A stretch of 40,900 bases of DNA from assembly GCF_000787775.1 (NCBI RefSeq), contig NZ_BBPM01000020.1, forward strand, positions 54,910-95,809, written 5' to 3'. This document shows positions 32,800 through 40,900 of this stretch, one piece after another. The stretch's first letter is position 1. Every line of letters starts with the position of its first letter. The notes under the pieces are model-generated. The model saw only the letters and a list, made by a program, of their open reading frames with translations, was not told the origin of the DNA and did not search any database. The DNA comes from Streptacidiphilus carbonis. Lineage in GTDB: Bacteria > Actinomycetota > Actinomycetes > Streptomycetales > Streptomycetaceae. Both the position numbers and the translations under genes were made by a program.

Positions 32800-32828
32800 T
32801 TGACGCATTGCGGATTGCTGGGCATCGT
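32800..32828 (+). promoter_or_regulatory. Candidate promoter of the sugar ABC operon
   Basis: TTGACG (32800-32805) and CATCGT (32823-32828) are 17 bases apart and lie about 35 bases before the binding-protein ATG, a good fit to a housekeeping sigma promoter. A 9-bp palindrome CCGTTACGG (32755-32763) and a run of six Ts (32783-32788) are nearby and may belong to the operator region. Confidence 0.45.
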
Positions 32829-32863
32829 GAGCGGCTACTCAGGGGCTTGAGGGGAGAGAGCCG

Positions 32864-34198
32864 ATGCACATCAGCGACACGCAACCGGCAGCCCGCCGCC
32901 GCATCGCGGCGGCACTGTCGGCCGTCTGCTGTCTGCTGCTCGCCGCATGCGGATCCGGATCCGGTGCCGCGAGCATCGGCGGGAACCGTCCGACCACCAT
33001 CACCTACTGGACCTGGCTCGGCGGGATGCAGCAGGTCGTGGACCGCTTCAACGCCACCCACAGCGATGTGCACGTCGTCCTCAGCAAGATCCCGGCCGGC
33101 ACCTCCGGCGGGTACTCCAAGATGTTCACCGCGGTCCGGGCCGGCAACGCGCCGGACGCCGCCACCGTGGAGTACCCGGAGCTTCCCGCCTTCGCCACCC
33201 AGGGCGCGATCCAGGACCTGACCCCCTACGGCGGAGCGGACCTCAGGTCCAGGTACCCGGCCTGGGTCTGGGGGATGGTCGACCAGGGCGGCAAGGTCTG
33301 GGGCCTGCCCCGCGACATCGCCCCGATGGTGCTCTACTACCGCACCGACCTGCTCGCGCAGTACGGCCTCACCGTCCCCACCACCTGGGAGCAGTACGCG
33401 GCCGCCGCGCGGACCATCCACCGGCGCGACCCCAAGGCGGTCATCGGCGCCTTCTCCACCGGGGACAGCGCGCTGCTGGCCGGGCTCGCCTGGCAGGCCG
33501 GAGCGCAGTGGTTCAGCACCCCCGGCGACTCCTGGAAGGTCTCCACCCAGGACGCGGCCAGCAGCAGGGTGGCCGCGTTCTGGCAGCCGCTGGTCGGCGG
33601 CGGCCTGGTCGCCAACGAGCCCGCCTATGCCCAGCAGTGGACCGCCGACCTGCAGGCCGGGAACCTGGTCACCGCCATCGGCGGCCCCTGGAGCGCCGCC
33701 TACCTCCAGCGGCTGGCGCCCAAGGCGGCCGGCAAGTGGGCGGTCGCGCCGATGCCGCAGTGGCCCGGGCAGGCGGCGGGGGACGGCACCAACGGCGGTT
33801 CCACGATGGTGCTGCTGAAGGGCAGCAAGCACCCGAAGCAGGTGATGGAGTTCCTCGACTGGGTGTCCAACAGCCCGGACTCGATCAAGGCCGTGGAACC
33901 GGTCAGCCCGGGCGCGTACCCGGCGGCGCTGGCCGACATCCCGGTCGCCAAGCAGGTCTTCGACAGCACCCAGACCTACTACACCGGCACCTCCCTCTTC
34001 GACGTCGCGGCCCAGGCCAGTACCACGGTCGGCACCGGCTGGCAGTGGGGTCCCGACATGGCCCAGTCGCTCAGCGACCTCAATGACGCGCTGGCCGGGT
34101 CGATGACCGGCCCGGGCGGGCTCCGGGCCGCGATGGACTCGTGGGAGCGGACCACCCGTGCCGACCTGCGCGAACGAGGCATGAACGTCAGCGGCTGA
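32864..34198 (+). CDS. Extracellular sugar-binding lipoprotein of ABC importer
   Basis: This family 1 solute-binding protein captures a sugar or oligosaccharide outside the cell. The signal peptide has RRR, a hydrophobic core and the lipobox LLLAAC with the lipidated Cys at residue 29. The mature part begins TTITYWTWLGGMQQVVDRFN, typical for this family, and later shows APDAATVEYPELPAFA, WGLPRDIAPMVLYYRTDLLA and TNGGSTMVLLKGSKHP. Length is 444 residues. ATG at 32864 has GGGGAGAGAG upstream. It is the first gene of a four-gene operon with two permeases and a DUF2264 protein. Confidence 0.94.
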   Translation: MHISDTQPAARRRIAAALSAVCCLLLAACGSGSGAASIGGNRPTTITYWTWLGGMQQVVDRFNATHSDVHVVLSKIPAGTSGGYSKMFTAVRAGNAPDAATVEYPELPAFATQGAIQDLTPYGGADLRSRYPAWVWGMVDQGGKVWGLPRDIAPMVLYYRTDLLAQYGLTVPTTWEQYAAAARTIHRRDPKAVIGAFSTGDSALLAGLAWQAGAQWFSTPGDSWKVSTQDAASSRVAAFWQPLVGGGLVANEPAYAQQWTADLQAGNLVTAIGGPWSAAYLQRLAPKAAGKWAVAPMPQWPGQAAGDGTNGGSTMVLLKGSKHPKQVMEFLDWVSNSPDSIKAVEPVSPGAYPAALADIPVAKQVFDSTQTYYTGTSLFDVAAQASTTVGTGWQWGPDMAQSLSDLNDALAGSMTGPGGLRAAMDSWERTTRADLRERGMNVSG

Positions 34199-34268
34199 GG
34201 TCCCGCGGCCGCACCCGCATCGCCGTACCGCCGCACATGCCGTGGAGCCAAGGAGCCAAGGAGGAGTC

Positions 34269-35204
34269 TTGTCCGCGCTGACCGCGTCCCCGCCACCCGC
34301 CCGCAGACGCCGGCGGCTGCACATCGCGCTGCTGCTCGCGCCGTTCTACCTGCTGTTCGCCGTCGCCTTCGTCGCCCCGCTCGGCTACGGACTGGTGCTG
34401 AGCCTGTTCCGGGAGCGCTTCACCGGGCTCGGCTGGAACGGCTCGCACCTGGTCTTCGCCGGGTTCCACGACTACGCCCGCGCGCTGCAGGACTCCCGCT
34501 TCCTGGACGGCCTGGGCCGGGTGCTGCTCTACGCCGTCGTCGACGTCCCACTGATGCTGGCGATCGCACTGGTCCTGGCCCTGCTGCTGGACAGCGCGCT
34601 GACCACCGCGCGCCGCTTCTTCCAGGCGCTGCTGCTCCTGCCGCACTTCGTCCCCGGCCTGATCGCCGCGCTGATCTGGGTGTACCTCTACACGCCGGGG
34701 CTCAGCCCGCTGACCTCCTGGCTGAACGACATCGGACTGCACATCGACTTCTTCTCCAGCGGCAGCGTGCTCGGATCCATCATCAACATCTCGCTGTGGC
34801 AGTGGATCGGCTACAACTCGGTGCTGCTGTACGTCGCTCTGCAGAGCGTCTCCCCGTCGGTGCTGGAGGCCGCGCGGTTGGACGGGGCCGGGGAGATCCG
34901 CACCGCGCTGAGCATCAAGGTCCCGCACATCCGTCCGGCGCTGGTGGTGTCCGGGCTGTTCACCGTCATCGGCTCGCTGCAGCTGTTCACCGAGCCCAAG
35001 ATCCTCCAGGGCAGCGCCGGGAGCACCGTCACCGCCTCCTGGACGCCCAATCTGCTGGCCTTCTCCGAGGCCTTCAACTCCAACGACTACAGCTATGCGG
35101 CGGCCATCTCGCTGCTGCTCGCGGCGGTGGCCGGAGTGCTGTCGCTGCTCGCCATGAAGCTCGTCGGCCGGGTGGACCGGTCGTCCCAGGAGGCGGACTC
35201 ATGA
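34269..35204 (+). CDS. Sugar ABC transporter permease 1 (MalF-like)
   Basis: This inner-membrane permease has about six spans (LHIALLLAPFYLLFAVAFVA is the first) and the ATPase-docking EAA loop VLEAARLDGAGEIRTALSIK. It pairs with the next permease. The TTG at 34269 is preceded by AAGGAGGAG at four to five bases and gives MSALTASPPPARR; a GTG at 34242 is in frame but lacks a binding site. Length is 311 residues. No ATPase is encoded here; in streptomycetes a shared MsiK-type ATPase usually serves such importers. Confidence 0.92.
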   Translation: MSALTASPPPARRRRRLHIALLLAPFYLLFAVAFVAPLGYGLVLSLFRERFTGLGWNGSHLVFAGFHDYARALQDSRFLDGLGRVLLYAVVDVPLMLAIALVLALLLDSALTTARRFFQALLLLPHFVPGLIAALIWVYLYTPGLSPLTSWLNDIGLHIDFFSSGSVLGSIINISLWQWIGYNSVLLYVALQSVSPSVLEAARLDGAGEIRTALSIKVPHIRPALVVSGLFTVIGSLQLFTEPKILQGSAGSTVTASWTPNLLAFSEAFNSNDYSYAAAISLLLAAVAGVLSLLAMKLVGRVDRSSQEADS

Positions 35205-36121
35205 CCACCCTCAACCCGCCGGCGCGTCCCCCCGCGCCCTCGGCCCGGGCCACCCCACCCGCTCCGGGCCGCCTGCGTCCGGTGCGGCACCGCTCGGTGG
35301 GCCGGGGCGTCAACCTGGGCCTGTGCGCGGTGGCCGGGCTGTACACCCTGCTGCCGCTGGTGTGGCTGCTGTTCGCGATCACCAAGACCCTGCCCGACCT
35401 CTACGGCAGCAACGGCTTCGCGCCCTCCGGCTTCCACCTGTGGGCCAACCTGCGCGACCTGTTCAAGCAGGACGGCGGCGCCTACCCGCGCTGGCTGCTC
35501 AACAGCGTGCTGTACGCCGGAGCGGGCGCCGGGCTCGGCACCCTGGCCTCGGTGATGGCCGGATACACCTTCGCCAAGTACAGCTTCCCCGGCCGGGAGA
35601 AGCTCTACGGGCTGGTCGTCGCCGGTGTGCTGGTGCCGGGGACGGCCCTGGCCGTGCCGCTCTACCTGCTGTTCTCCGGGGTCCACCTCACCAACACGGT
35701 CTGGTCGGTGATCGTCCCGGTCGCGGCCAACCCGTTCGGGGTGTACCTGGCCCGGGTGTACGCGGCCGGCTCGATCCCGGACGAACTGCTGGAGGCGGCC
35801 AGGATGGACGGCGCGGGGGAGCTGCGCACCTTCTTCACCGTCGGCCTGCGGCTGATGGGACCGGGGGCGCTGACCATCTTCCTGATGCAGTTCGTGTCGA
35901 TCTGGAACAACTTCTTCCTGCCGCTGGTCATGCTCACCGACTCCCGTCTCTTCACCACCAGCCTGGGCCTGTTCACCTGGAACTCGTCCACCTCGCAGAA
36001 CCCGGACTACCTGCGGATGGTGGTGGTCGGCTCGGCGGTGTCGGTGGTGCCGCTGCTGATCCTGTTCCTGACCCTGCAGCGCTGGTGGCGGCGGGGGCTG
36101 GCCGAGGGAGGACTCCGATGA
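35201..36121 (+). CDS. Sugar ABC transporter permease 2 (MalG-like)
   Basis: This 306-residue permease has a Pro-rich cytoplasmic N-terminus, then about six spans (GLCAVAGLYTLLPLVWLLFA is the first). The EAA loop reads LLEAARMDGAGELRTFFTVG, and a typical FVSIWNNFFLPLVML segment follows. ATG at 35201 overlaps the first permease stop as ATGA, and its own stop overlaps the DUF2264 start the same way, so the three are tightly coupled. Confidence 0.93.
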   Translation: MTTLNPPARPPAPSARATPPAPGRLRPVRHRSVGRGVNLGLCAVAGLYTLLPLVWLLFAITKTLPDLYGSNGFAPSGFHLWANLRDLFKQDGGAYPRWLLNSVLYAGAGAGLGTLASVMAGYTFAKYSFPGREKLYGLVVAGVLVPGTALAVPLYLLFSGVHLTNTVWSVIVPVAANPFGVYLARVYAAGSIPDELLEAARMDGAGELRTFFTVGLRLMGPGALTIFLMQFVSIWNNFFLPLVMLTDSRLFTTSLGLFTWNSSTSQNPDYLRMVVVGSAVSVVPLLILFLTLQRWWRRGLAEGGLR

Positions 36122-38208
36122 CGGAACGTCAACTGCTGGACGAGGACCGTGAGCTGTCCCCGCACACCGGGTGGGCCCGTTCGCACTGGGAGCAGCTGGC
36201 GGACACCATGCTCGGCGCGGCCCACCGGTACGCCACCCCGGGCCGGGCGCTGATCCATCTCCCCGGGCCGCCCAGCGGCTCGGGGCGGCGCAGCGACGGA
36301 CTGGAGGGGTACGCGCGGACCTTCCTGCTGGCGGCCTTCCGGATCGCGGGGGCCCATGGCGGCCTCGGAGGCGCCGGCGCGGACGGCGTCGCCGCGCTCG
36401 CCCAGTGGTACGCCGACGGGCTCGCGGCCGGCACCGACCCTGCGGCGGGGGACCGCTGGCCGCGGATGTCCGCGTGCAACCAGGCCAAGGTCGAGGCCGC
36501 CTCCATCGCGCTCGGTCTGCACGAGACCCGGCCCTGGATCTGGGACCGGCTGGACCCCGCCGTGCAGGCGCGGGTGGTGGACTGGCTCAGCGAGATGGTC
36601 GGCGCCTGGGTCCCCGACAACAACTGGGTCTGGTTCCAGGCTGTGGTCGAGGCCTTCCTGCGCTCGGTCGGCGGCCCCTGGAAGCAGTCCGACCTCGATC
36701 ACACCGTCGCCCTCACCGAGAGCTGGTACGTCGGCGGGGGCTGGTACGCGGACGGCGCCGACACCGACCGGCCGCTGCGCAACTTCGACCACTACAGCGG
36801 ATGGGCCATGCACCTCTACCCGCTCTGGTACTGCCGCATCTCCGGCGCCGACGACCCGGACGGGCCCGCTCTGGCGGACCGCTACCGGGACCGGCTGCGC
36901 GACTACGTGCGGGACATCCAGCACCTGGTCGGCGCCGACGGGGCCCCGCTGTACCAGGGCCGTTCGCTCACCTACCGCAACGCGGTCGCCGCGCCCTTCT
37001 GGGCCGACCAGATCTTCGGGGCGCAGGGACTGGCCCCCGGTCTGACCCGGCGGATCGGCAGCGGCATGCTGCGGCACTTCACCGACCGCGGCTGCCTGGA
37101 CGCCAACGGGCTGCTGCCGCTGGGCTGGTACGGAGCGCATCCGCCGATCCGGCAGAGCTACTCGGGTCCGGCCTCCCCGTACTGGGCCAGCAAGGGCTTC
37201 GCCGGGCTGCTGCTGCCCGCCGACCACCCGGTCTGGACCGCGGTGGAGGAACCGCTGCCGGTCGAGCGCGGCGACTTCGTCCGCACCCTGCACGCGCCCG
37301 GCTGGACGGCCAGCGGCACCCGCGCCGACGGCATCGTCCGGATCGCCAACCACGGCGCCGACCATGCCGACCGCGCCGATCTCGCCGACCGCGCCGATCT
37401 CGCCGACAGCGCCGCCGACGCCGCCACCGCCGACCGCGGATCGGTCGGCCGCGCCGCATACGATCCCTTCTACTGCCGCTGGGCCTACTCCACCGCCACC
37501 GGACCCGAGTTGGGCGGCGTGGGTCCCGGCGCCGACGCGGACGGTGTCACCAGCCCCTCGGCCCCCGATCTGGAGCTGCCGGGCGGCGGCCCGCTGGACT
37601 CGCATGTCGCCCTGCTCGACGCCGGGGGCCGGCCCTCGCACCGCCGACCGCTGCACCGCACGGGCGCCAGCCGCTCCCGGCACCGGGCCCGCTGGCCGCA
37701 GGCCGACACCCCGGACGGTCCCTGGCTCAGCACCGGATCGGTGCTCCGCGGTCCCTGGGAGGTGCGCGCGGTCCTGATCGACGGCGAGCCGGCCCCCGGA
37801 ACCCGGCTGCGCATCGGCGGCTGGGCGGTGGCCGGCGCGGAACCGCCCGCGACCACGGCGGCCGGGGGACGTGCCGAGGCCGTCGCGCCGGACGGACTGC
37901 GCGGCGTGGTCACCGCCCTGCACGGGGACGGGTTGCGCGCCGCCGTCAGGACCTCCACCGGGCGCACGTCGTACGCCCCGCACGCCGCCGTCCCCTACCT
38001 GGAGAGCGGCGGCCCGGTCCACCGGGGCGAGCTCTTCGTCGCCGCCATCGCCCTGGGCCGCTCGGCGGAGGCCGCCGGACCGGCGCCGCAGGCCGAGGTC
38101 GAGGACGGACGGGTGATGGTCCGCTGGCCGGACGGGCACCGGGACGAGCTGCTCCTGCAAGGGTCCCCGGAGGGGAACACAGGGACGACGGAATTCCCGC
38201 AGGAGTGA
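36118..38208 (+). CDS. DUF2264 domain protein, probable carbohydrate-processing enzyme
   Basis: The N-terminal two-thirds (about 1-400) match the DUF2264 pattern: a helical, Trp/Tyr/His-rich barrel-like domain with SDGLEGYARTFLLAAFRIAG, WVPDNNWVWFQAVVEAFLRS, GWYADGADTDRPLRNFDHYS, YQGRSLTYRNAVAAPFWA and SYSGPASPYWASKGFAGLLL. The C-terminal part is beta-rich. The reaction is not established as far as I know; the aromatic- and acid-lined helical fold resembles glycoside hydrolases or lyases acting on uronic acid sugars. There is no signal peptide, so it should act inside the cell on the imported sugar. Length is 696 residues. The ATG overlaps the permease stop (ATGA). An ADRADL repeat at about 417-428 is an unusual insertion. 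Confidence 0.85.
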   Translation: MTERQLLDEDRELSPHTGWARSHWEQLADTMLGAAHRYATPGRALIHLPGPPSGSGRRSDGLEGYARTFLLAAFRIAGAHGGLGGAGADGVAALAQWYADGLAAGTDPAAGDRWPRMSACNQAKVEAASIALGLHETRPWIWDRLDPAVQARVVDWLSEMVGAWVPDNNWVWFQAVVEAFLRSVGGPWKQSDLDHTVALTESWYVGGGWYADGADTDRPLRNFDHYSGWAMHLYPLWYCRISGADDPDGPALADRYRDRLRDYVRDIQHLVGADGAPLYQGRSLTYRNAVAAPFWADQIFGAQGLAPGLTRRIGSGMLRHFTDRGCLDANGLLPLGWYGAHPPIRQSYSGPASPYWASKGFAGLLLPADHPVWTAVEEPLPVERGDFVRTLHAPGWTASGTRADGIVRIANHGADHADRADLADRADLADSAADAATADRGSVGRAAYDPFYCRWAYSTATGPELGGVGPGADADGVTSPSAPDLELPGGGPLDSHVALLDAGGRPSHRRPLHRTGASRSRHRARWPQADTPDGPWLSTGSVLRGPWEVRAVLIDGEPAPGTRLRIGGWAVAGAEPPATTAAGGRAEAVAPDGLRGVVTALHGDGLRAAVRTSTGRTSYAPHAAVPYLESGGPVHRGELFVAAIALGRSAEAAGPAPQAEVEDGRVMVRWPDGHRDELLLQGSPEGNTGTTEFPQE
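37366..37401 (+). repeat. Two perfect tandem 18-bp units inside the DUF2264 gene
   Basis: GCCGACCGCGCCGATCTC occurs twice in succession, followed by a diverged third copy. It encodes Ala-Asp-Arg-Ala-Asp-Leu repeats in a loop between the helical domain and the beta-rich C-terminus. It keeps the reading frame and looks like a recent replication-slippage expansion. Confidence 0.85.
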
Positions 38209-38306
38209 ATCTGATCCGAATGTCGATGAAGCAGGTTTCGCAATTAATCGACATGGCGTCACATTTTCGCTGGTAATCGCGCCGGGTTGACGAACTGTGT
38301 GCCTCG

Positions 38307-38346
38307 ACCGCCCTCGAACTGATCGTATGACCAGTTCGAGGGCGGT
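38307..38346. promoter_or_regulatory. 15-bp inverted repeat upstream of the DHA2-type transporter
   Basis: ACCGCCCTCGAACTG (38307-38321) pairs perfectly with 38332-38346 across the ten-base spacer ATCGTATGAC. It lies 26 bases before the transporter ATG and about 100 bases after the DUF2264 stop. Either a repressor binds it, as TetR proteins do near efflux genes, or it terminates the sugar operon. The position close to the start and the lack of a U-tract favour an operator slightly. Confidence 0.6.
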
Positions 38347-38372
38347 GCGTGGTCAATGCAATGATCCGTGCC

Positions 38373-40847
38373 ATGTCCGTGACCCAGACGAGCCGTCCGG
38401 CCCCGACTCCATCCGCCCCCGCGCCGCGGAGTCCCACGGCTCAGTTTGGCGATGCCGAACTGACCCCGCGTCAACTGCGGCTGGTGTTCGCCGGGCTGAT
38501 GATGGCATTGCTCCTCGCAGCCCTCGACCAGACCATCGTGGCCACCGCGCTGCCGCGGATCGTCGGCGAACTGCACGGCCTGCAGCACATGTCCTGGGTG
38601 GTCACCGCCTACCTGCTGGCCTCCACCATCGGGCTGCCGGTCTACGGCAAGCTCGGCGACCTGCTGGGCCGCAAGTCGGTGTTCCAGTTCGCCATCGCGG
38701 TCTTCCTGGTGGGATCCGCGCTGTCCGGCTGGGCGCACAGCATGGACGAGCTGATCGCCTACCGGGCGATCCAGGGCATCGGCGGCGGCGGCCTGATGAT
38801 CGGCGTCCAGGCGATCATCGGCGATGTGGTCTCGCCCCGGGCCCGCGGCCGCTACATGGGTCTGATCAGCGCGGTCTTCGGACTCTCCTCGGTGGCCGGC
38901 CCGCTGCTCGGCGGCTGGTTCACCGACGGTCCCGGCTGGCGCTGGTGCTTCTACGTCAACCTGCCGCTGGGACTGGCCGCCCTGGTGGTCACCTCGCTGG
39001 TGCTCAAGCCCCGGCGGCGCCGGGCCGAGGGCGAGCGCCGGCCCCGGCTGGACGTGCTGGGCTCGCTGCTGCTGGCCGTGACCGGCACCTGCCTGGTGCT
39101 GGCCACGAGTTGGGGCGGCAGCCAGTACGCCTGGAGTTCTCCGGTGATCCTCGGGCTGATCGGCGGGGCGGTGCTGTCGCTGCTGCTCTTCCCGCCGGCC
39201 GAACGCCGGGCCGCCGAACCGGTGATCCCGCTGCGGCTGTTCCGCGACGGCGTCTTCAACGTCTCCGGCGCCATCGGCGTCGTGGTCGGCGTCGCGCTGT
39301 TCGGCGCGGCCAGCTACCTGCCCAGCTTCCTGCAGATGGTGGACGGGGCCAGCGCCACCGTCTCCGGGCTGAAGATGCTGCCGATGATGGGCGGCATCGT
39401 CCTCGCCTCGGTCGCCTCGGGGCAGTTGATCAGCCGCACCGGCCGCTACAAGCTGTACCCGATCGTCGGCGGAGCGCTGTCCACGGTGGGGATGGCCGGC
39501 CTGGGCCTGCTGCACACGGACAGCTCCTACCTGGTGCAGAGCGCCGGCATGGCGGTGCTGGGCCTCGGCGTCGGGCTCGCGCTGCCGGTGATGGTGCTGG
39601 CGGTGCAGAACTCGGTGGACCCCCGCGACCTGGGCGCTGCCACCTCCGCCAACAACTACCTGCGCCAGATCGGCGGCTCGGTCGGCGCGGCGGTCTTCGG
39701 CACCCTGTTCAACTCCCGACTGACGCACCAGCTGCAGCAGCGGCTGCCGCACGTCGGCGGCGGAGGCGGGGCGGCGCCGCCGACCGACTCGATCACCCCG
39801 GAGCTGGTGCGCTCACTGCCGGCGCCGCTGCGGCTGGCCTATGTCGACTCCTACGCGGCCGCGATGCCGCGGGTGTTCCTCTACCTGGCGCCGGTCCTGG
39901 CGCTGGGATTCCTGCTCGCCTTCCTGCTCAAGGAGAAACCCTTGGTCACCCACGCGGCCTCGCAGGCCGGTACCGACGACGGCCTCCCCCGCGGGGCGGC
40001 ACCGCACTCCGCCCCGCCGCAGGAGGTCCCCGTGCCGCACCAGTCCCCCTCGTCCCCGCTGGACACCGCGGGCGTCCCCGGCGCGCCCGGCACCCCGGTC
40101 AGCGGGGCGGTGCTGGAGCCCGACCGGACCGGGGTGCCCCGGGCGGTGCTGACGCTGATCGACATGGACGGCCGCCAGGTGGCCCGGGCCGGCAGCGGCC
40201 AGGACGGCCGCTGGGCCCTGGCCGCGCCCCGGGGCGGCAACTACGTGCTGATCGCCGCAGCCCCCGGCCACCAGCCGCAGGCGGTCACCGTCACGGTGGG
40301 CAACCGCCCGGTCGACCTCGACGTGGTGCTCGGCGGCACCGGACGGCTCTCGGGCGCGGTCCGCAGTGCCGAGGGCGCCCCGGTCGCCGACGCGACGGTG
40401 ACCCTCACCGACGCCCGCGGCGAGGTCGCCGCCAGCACCCGTGCCGACTCCGACGGCGCGTACCACTTCCGCGACCTGGTCTGCGGCCGCTACACCCTCG
40501 CCGTCAGCGCCCGCGCGTACCGTCCGGCCGCGCTGGCCGTCGACGTCGCCGCCAGCGGGGAGACCCGCCAGGACGTGGCCATGGCCGGCAGCGGCACCCT
40601 GCGCGGGACGGTGCGCACCAGCGCCGGGCACGCGGTCGAGGACGCCAGGGTCACCCTGCTGGACTCCACCGGGACCGTGGTCGCCGCCGCGACCACCGGC
40701 GCCGACGGCCAGTTCCGCTTCACCGACCTGGAGCCGGGGGAGTACACCGTGATCGCCAGCGGCTACCCGCCGGTCGCCACCGCGCTCCGGATCGAGGACG
40801 GCCACACCGAGCGCGACCTCCACCTCTCGCACCGGCTGGACGACTGA
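38373..40847 (+). CDS. DHA2-family MFS transporter with three C-terminal carboxypeptidase-regulatory-like repeats
   Basis: Residues about 1-530 are a 14-span DHA2 efflux protein: signature ALLLAALDQTIVATALPRIV, motif A GKLGDLLGRKS, motif C SVAGPLLGGW, and a final span LAPVLALGFLLAFLLKEKP. After a Pro/Ser-rich linker (about 535-570) come three beta-sandwich-like repeats of about 80 residues each. They start at GTPVSGAVLEPDRTGVPRAV, GRLSGAVRSAEGAPVADATV and GTLRGTVRTSAGHAVEDARV, and each has a GxxYxLxxxxPGY-like end (GRYTLAVSARAYRP; GEYTVIASGYPP). This pattern is that of carboxypeptidase regulatory-like domains, which usually occur on secreted proteins. Length is 824 residues, against about 500-530 for a plain DHA2. 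The ATG at 38373 lacks a clear binding site; ATG 38361 is in frame. The substrate is unknown. Confidence 0.9.
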   Translation: MSVTQTSRPAPTPSAPAPRSPTAQFGDAELTPRQLRLVFAGLMMALLLAALDQTIVATALPRIVGELHGLQHMSWVVTAYLLASTIGLPVYGKLGDLLGRKSVFQFAIAVFLVGSALSGWAHSMDELIAYRAIQGIGGGGLMIGVQAIIGDVVSPRARGRYMGLISAVFGLSSVAGPLLGGWFTDGPGWRWCFYVNLPLGLAALVVTSLVLKPRRRRAEGERRPRLDVLGSLLLAVTGTCLVLATSWGGSQYAWSSPVILGLIGGAVLSLLLFPPAERRAAEPVIPLRLFRDGVFNVSGAIGVVVGVALFGAASYLPSFLQMVDGASATVSGLKMLPMMGGIVLASVASGQLISRTGRYKLYPIVGGALSTVGMAGLGLLHTDSSYLVQSAGMAVLGLGVGLALPVMVLAVQNSVDPRDLGAATSANNYLRQIGGSVGAAVFGTLFNSRLTHQLQQRLPHVGGGGGAAPPTDSITPELVRSLPAPLRLAYVDSYAAAMPRVFLYLAPVLALGFLLAFLLKEKPLVTHAASQAGTDDGLPRGAAPHSAPPQEVPVPHQSPSSPLDTAGVPGAPGTPVSGAVLEPDRTGVPRAVLTLIDMDGRQVARAGSGQDGRWALAAPRGGNYVLIAAAPGHQPQAVTVTVGNRPVDLDVVLGGTGRLSGAVRSAEGAPVADATVTLTDARGEVAASTRADSDGAYHFRDLVCGRYTLAVSARAYRPAALAVDVAASGETRQDVAMAGSGTLRGTVRTSAGHAVEDARVTLLDSTGTVVAAATTGADGQFRFTDLEPGEYTVIASGYPPVATALRIEDGHTERDLHLSHRLDD

Positions 40848-40900
40848 GGCTCCGATTCTCCGAGGCGCGAACCCCCGACCCCCACGCCACCCCCCTACAC

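Noticed and set aside
1-40900. CRISPR array, tRNA/rRNA genes, insertion sequence, prophage or polyketide/peptide synthetase cluster
   Set aside because: No regularly spaced direct repeats, no tRNA-like cloverleaf noticed, no transposase or integrase motif and no synthase modules were seen, although ccr could supply a polyketide extender.

Overview
The window is a high-GC actinobacterial chromosome segment, most likely from Streptomycetaceae (Streptomyces, Kitasatospora or Streptacidiphilus type). The reasons are the very strong G/C third-position bias, frequent GTG and TTG starts, an ABC sugar importer without its own ATPase, a ccr-meaA ethylmalonyl-CoA cluster next to psd-pssA, and two copies of a short dispersed repeat I associate with Streptomyces intergenic regions. 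I see no transposase, integrase, prophage, CRISPR, rRNA or tRNA.

Left part (1-12.8 kb): a cobD/cbiB gene runs off the left edge and lies behind a clear cobalamin riboswitch. Upstream of it, on the same strand, are a very large all-helical protein of unknown function and a small membrane protein. Then come a PuuB/OrdL-type FAD oxidoreductase divergent from an alpha/beta hydrolase, an unknown protein with a possible winged helix, a MarR regulator, a two-headed Lrp/AsnC regulator and a divergent DHA2 drug exporter that ends in a strong terminator.

Centre (12.8-24.1 kb, all minus strand): 3-hydroxyacyl-CoA dehydrogenase (a head-to-tail double protein), a TetR regulator, then ccr, meaA (ethylmalonyl-CoA mutase), a CoA-ester lyase, a MaoC hydratase and an acyl-CoA dehydrogenase, followed by psd and pssA for phosphatidylethanolamine synthesis. 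Together these form an almost complete ethylmalonyl-CoA pathway: acetoacetyl-CoA-derived crotonyl-CoA is reductively carboxylated, rearranged by a B12 enzyme, oxidised, hydrated and cleaved to glyoxylate and propionyl-CoA. The pathway also supplies ethylmalonyl-CoA, a polyketide extender. The B12-controlled cobD at the left edge makes part of the cofactor the mutase needs. Two operator-like sites 22 bp apart lie upstream of ccr, one of them in the spacer of a possible promoter.

Right-centre (24.3-27.6 kb): a truncated Uma2-type fragment, a DUF4037 protein, a methyltransferase-Nudix fusion and an SRPBCC protein, closed by a strong TTCG-loop terminator.

Right part (27.6-38.2 kb): a gluconate locus (permease, kinase and a divergent FadR-type regulator) beside a carbohydrate module. 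The module has a D-2-hydroxyacid dehydrogenase coupled to a DeoR/LacI chimeric regulator, and divergently a lipoprotein binding protein, two permeases and a DUF2264 protein in one operon with ATGA overlaps. The substrate is unknown; this module is the best candidate here for an undescribed system.

The window ends with a DHA2-type transporter that carries three beta-sandwich-like repeats at its C-terminus and lies behind a 15-bp inverted repeat.
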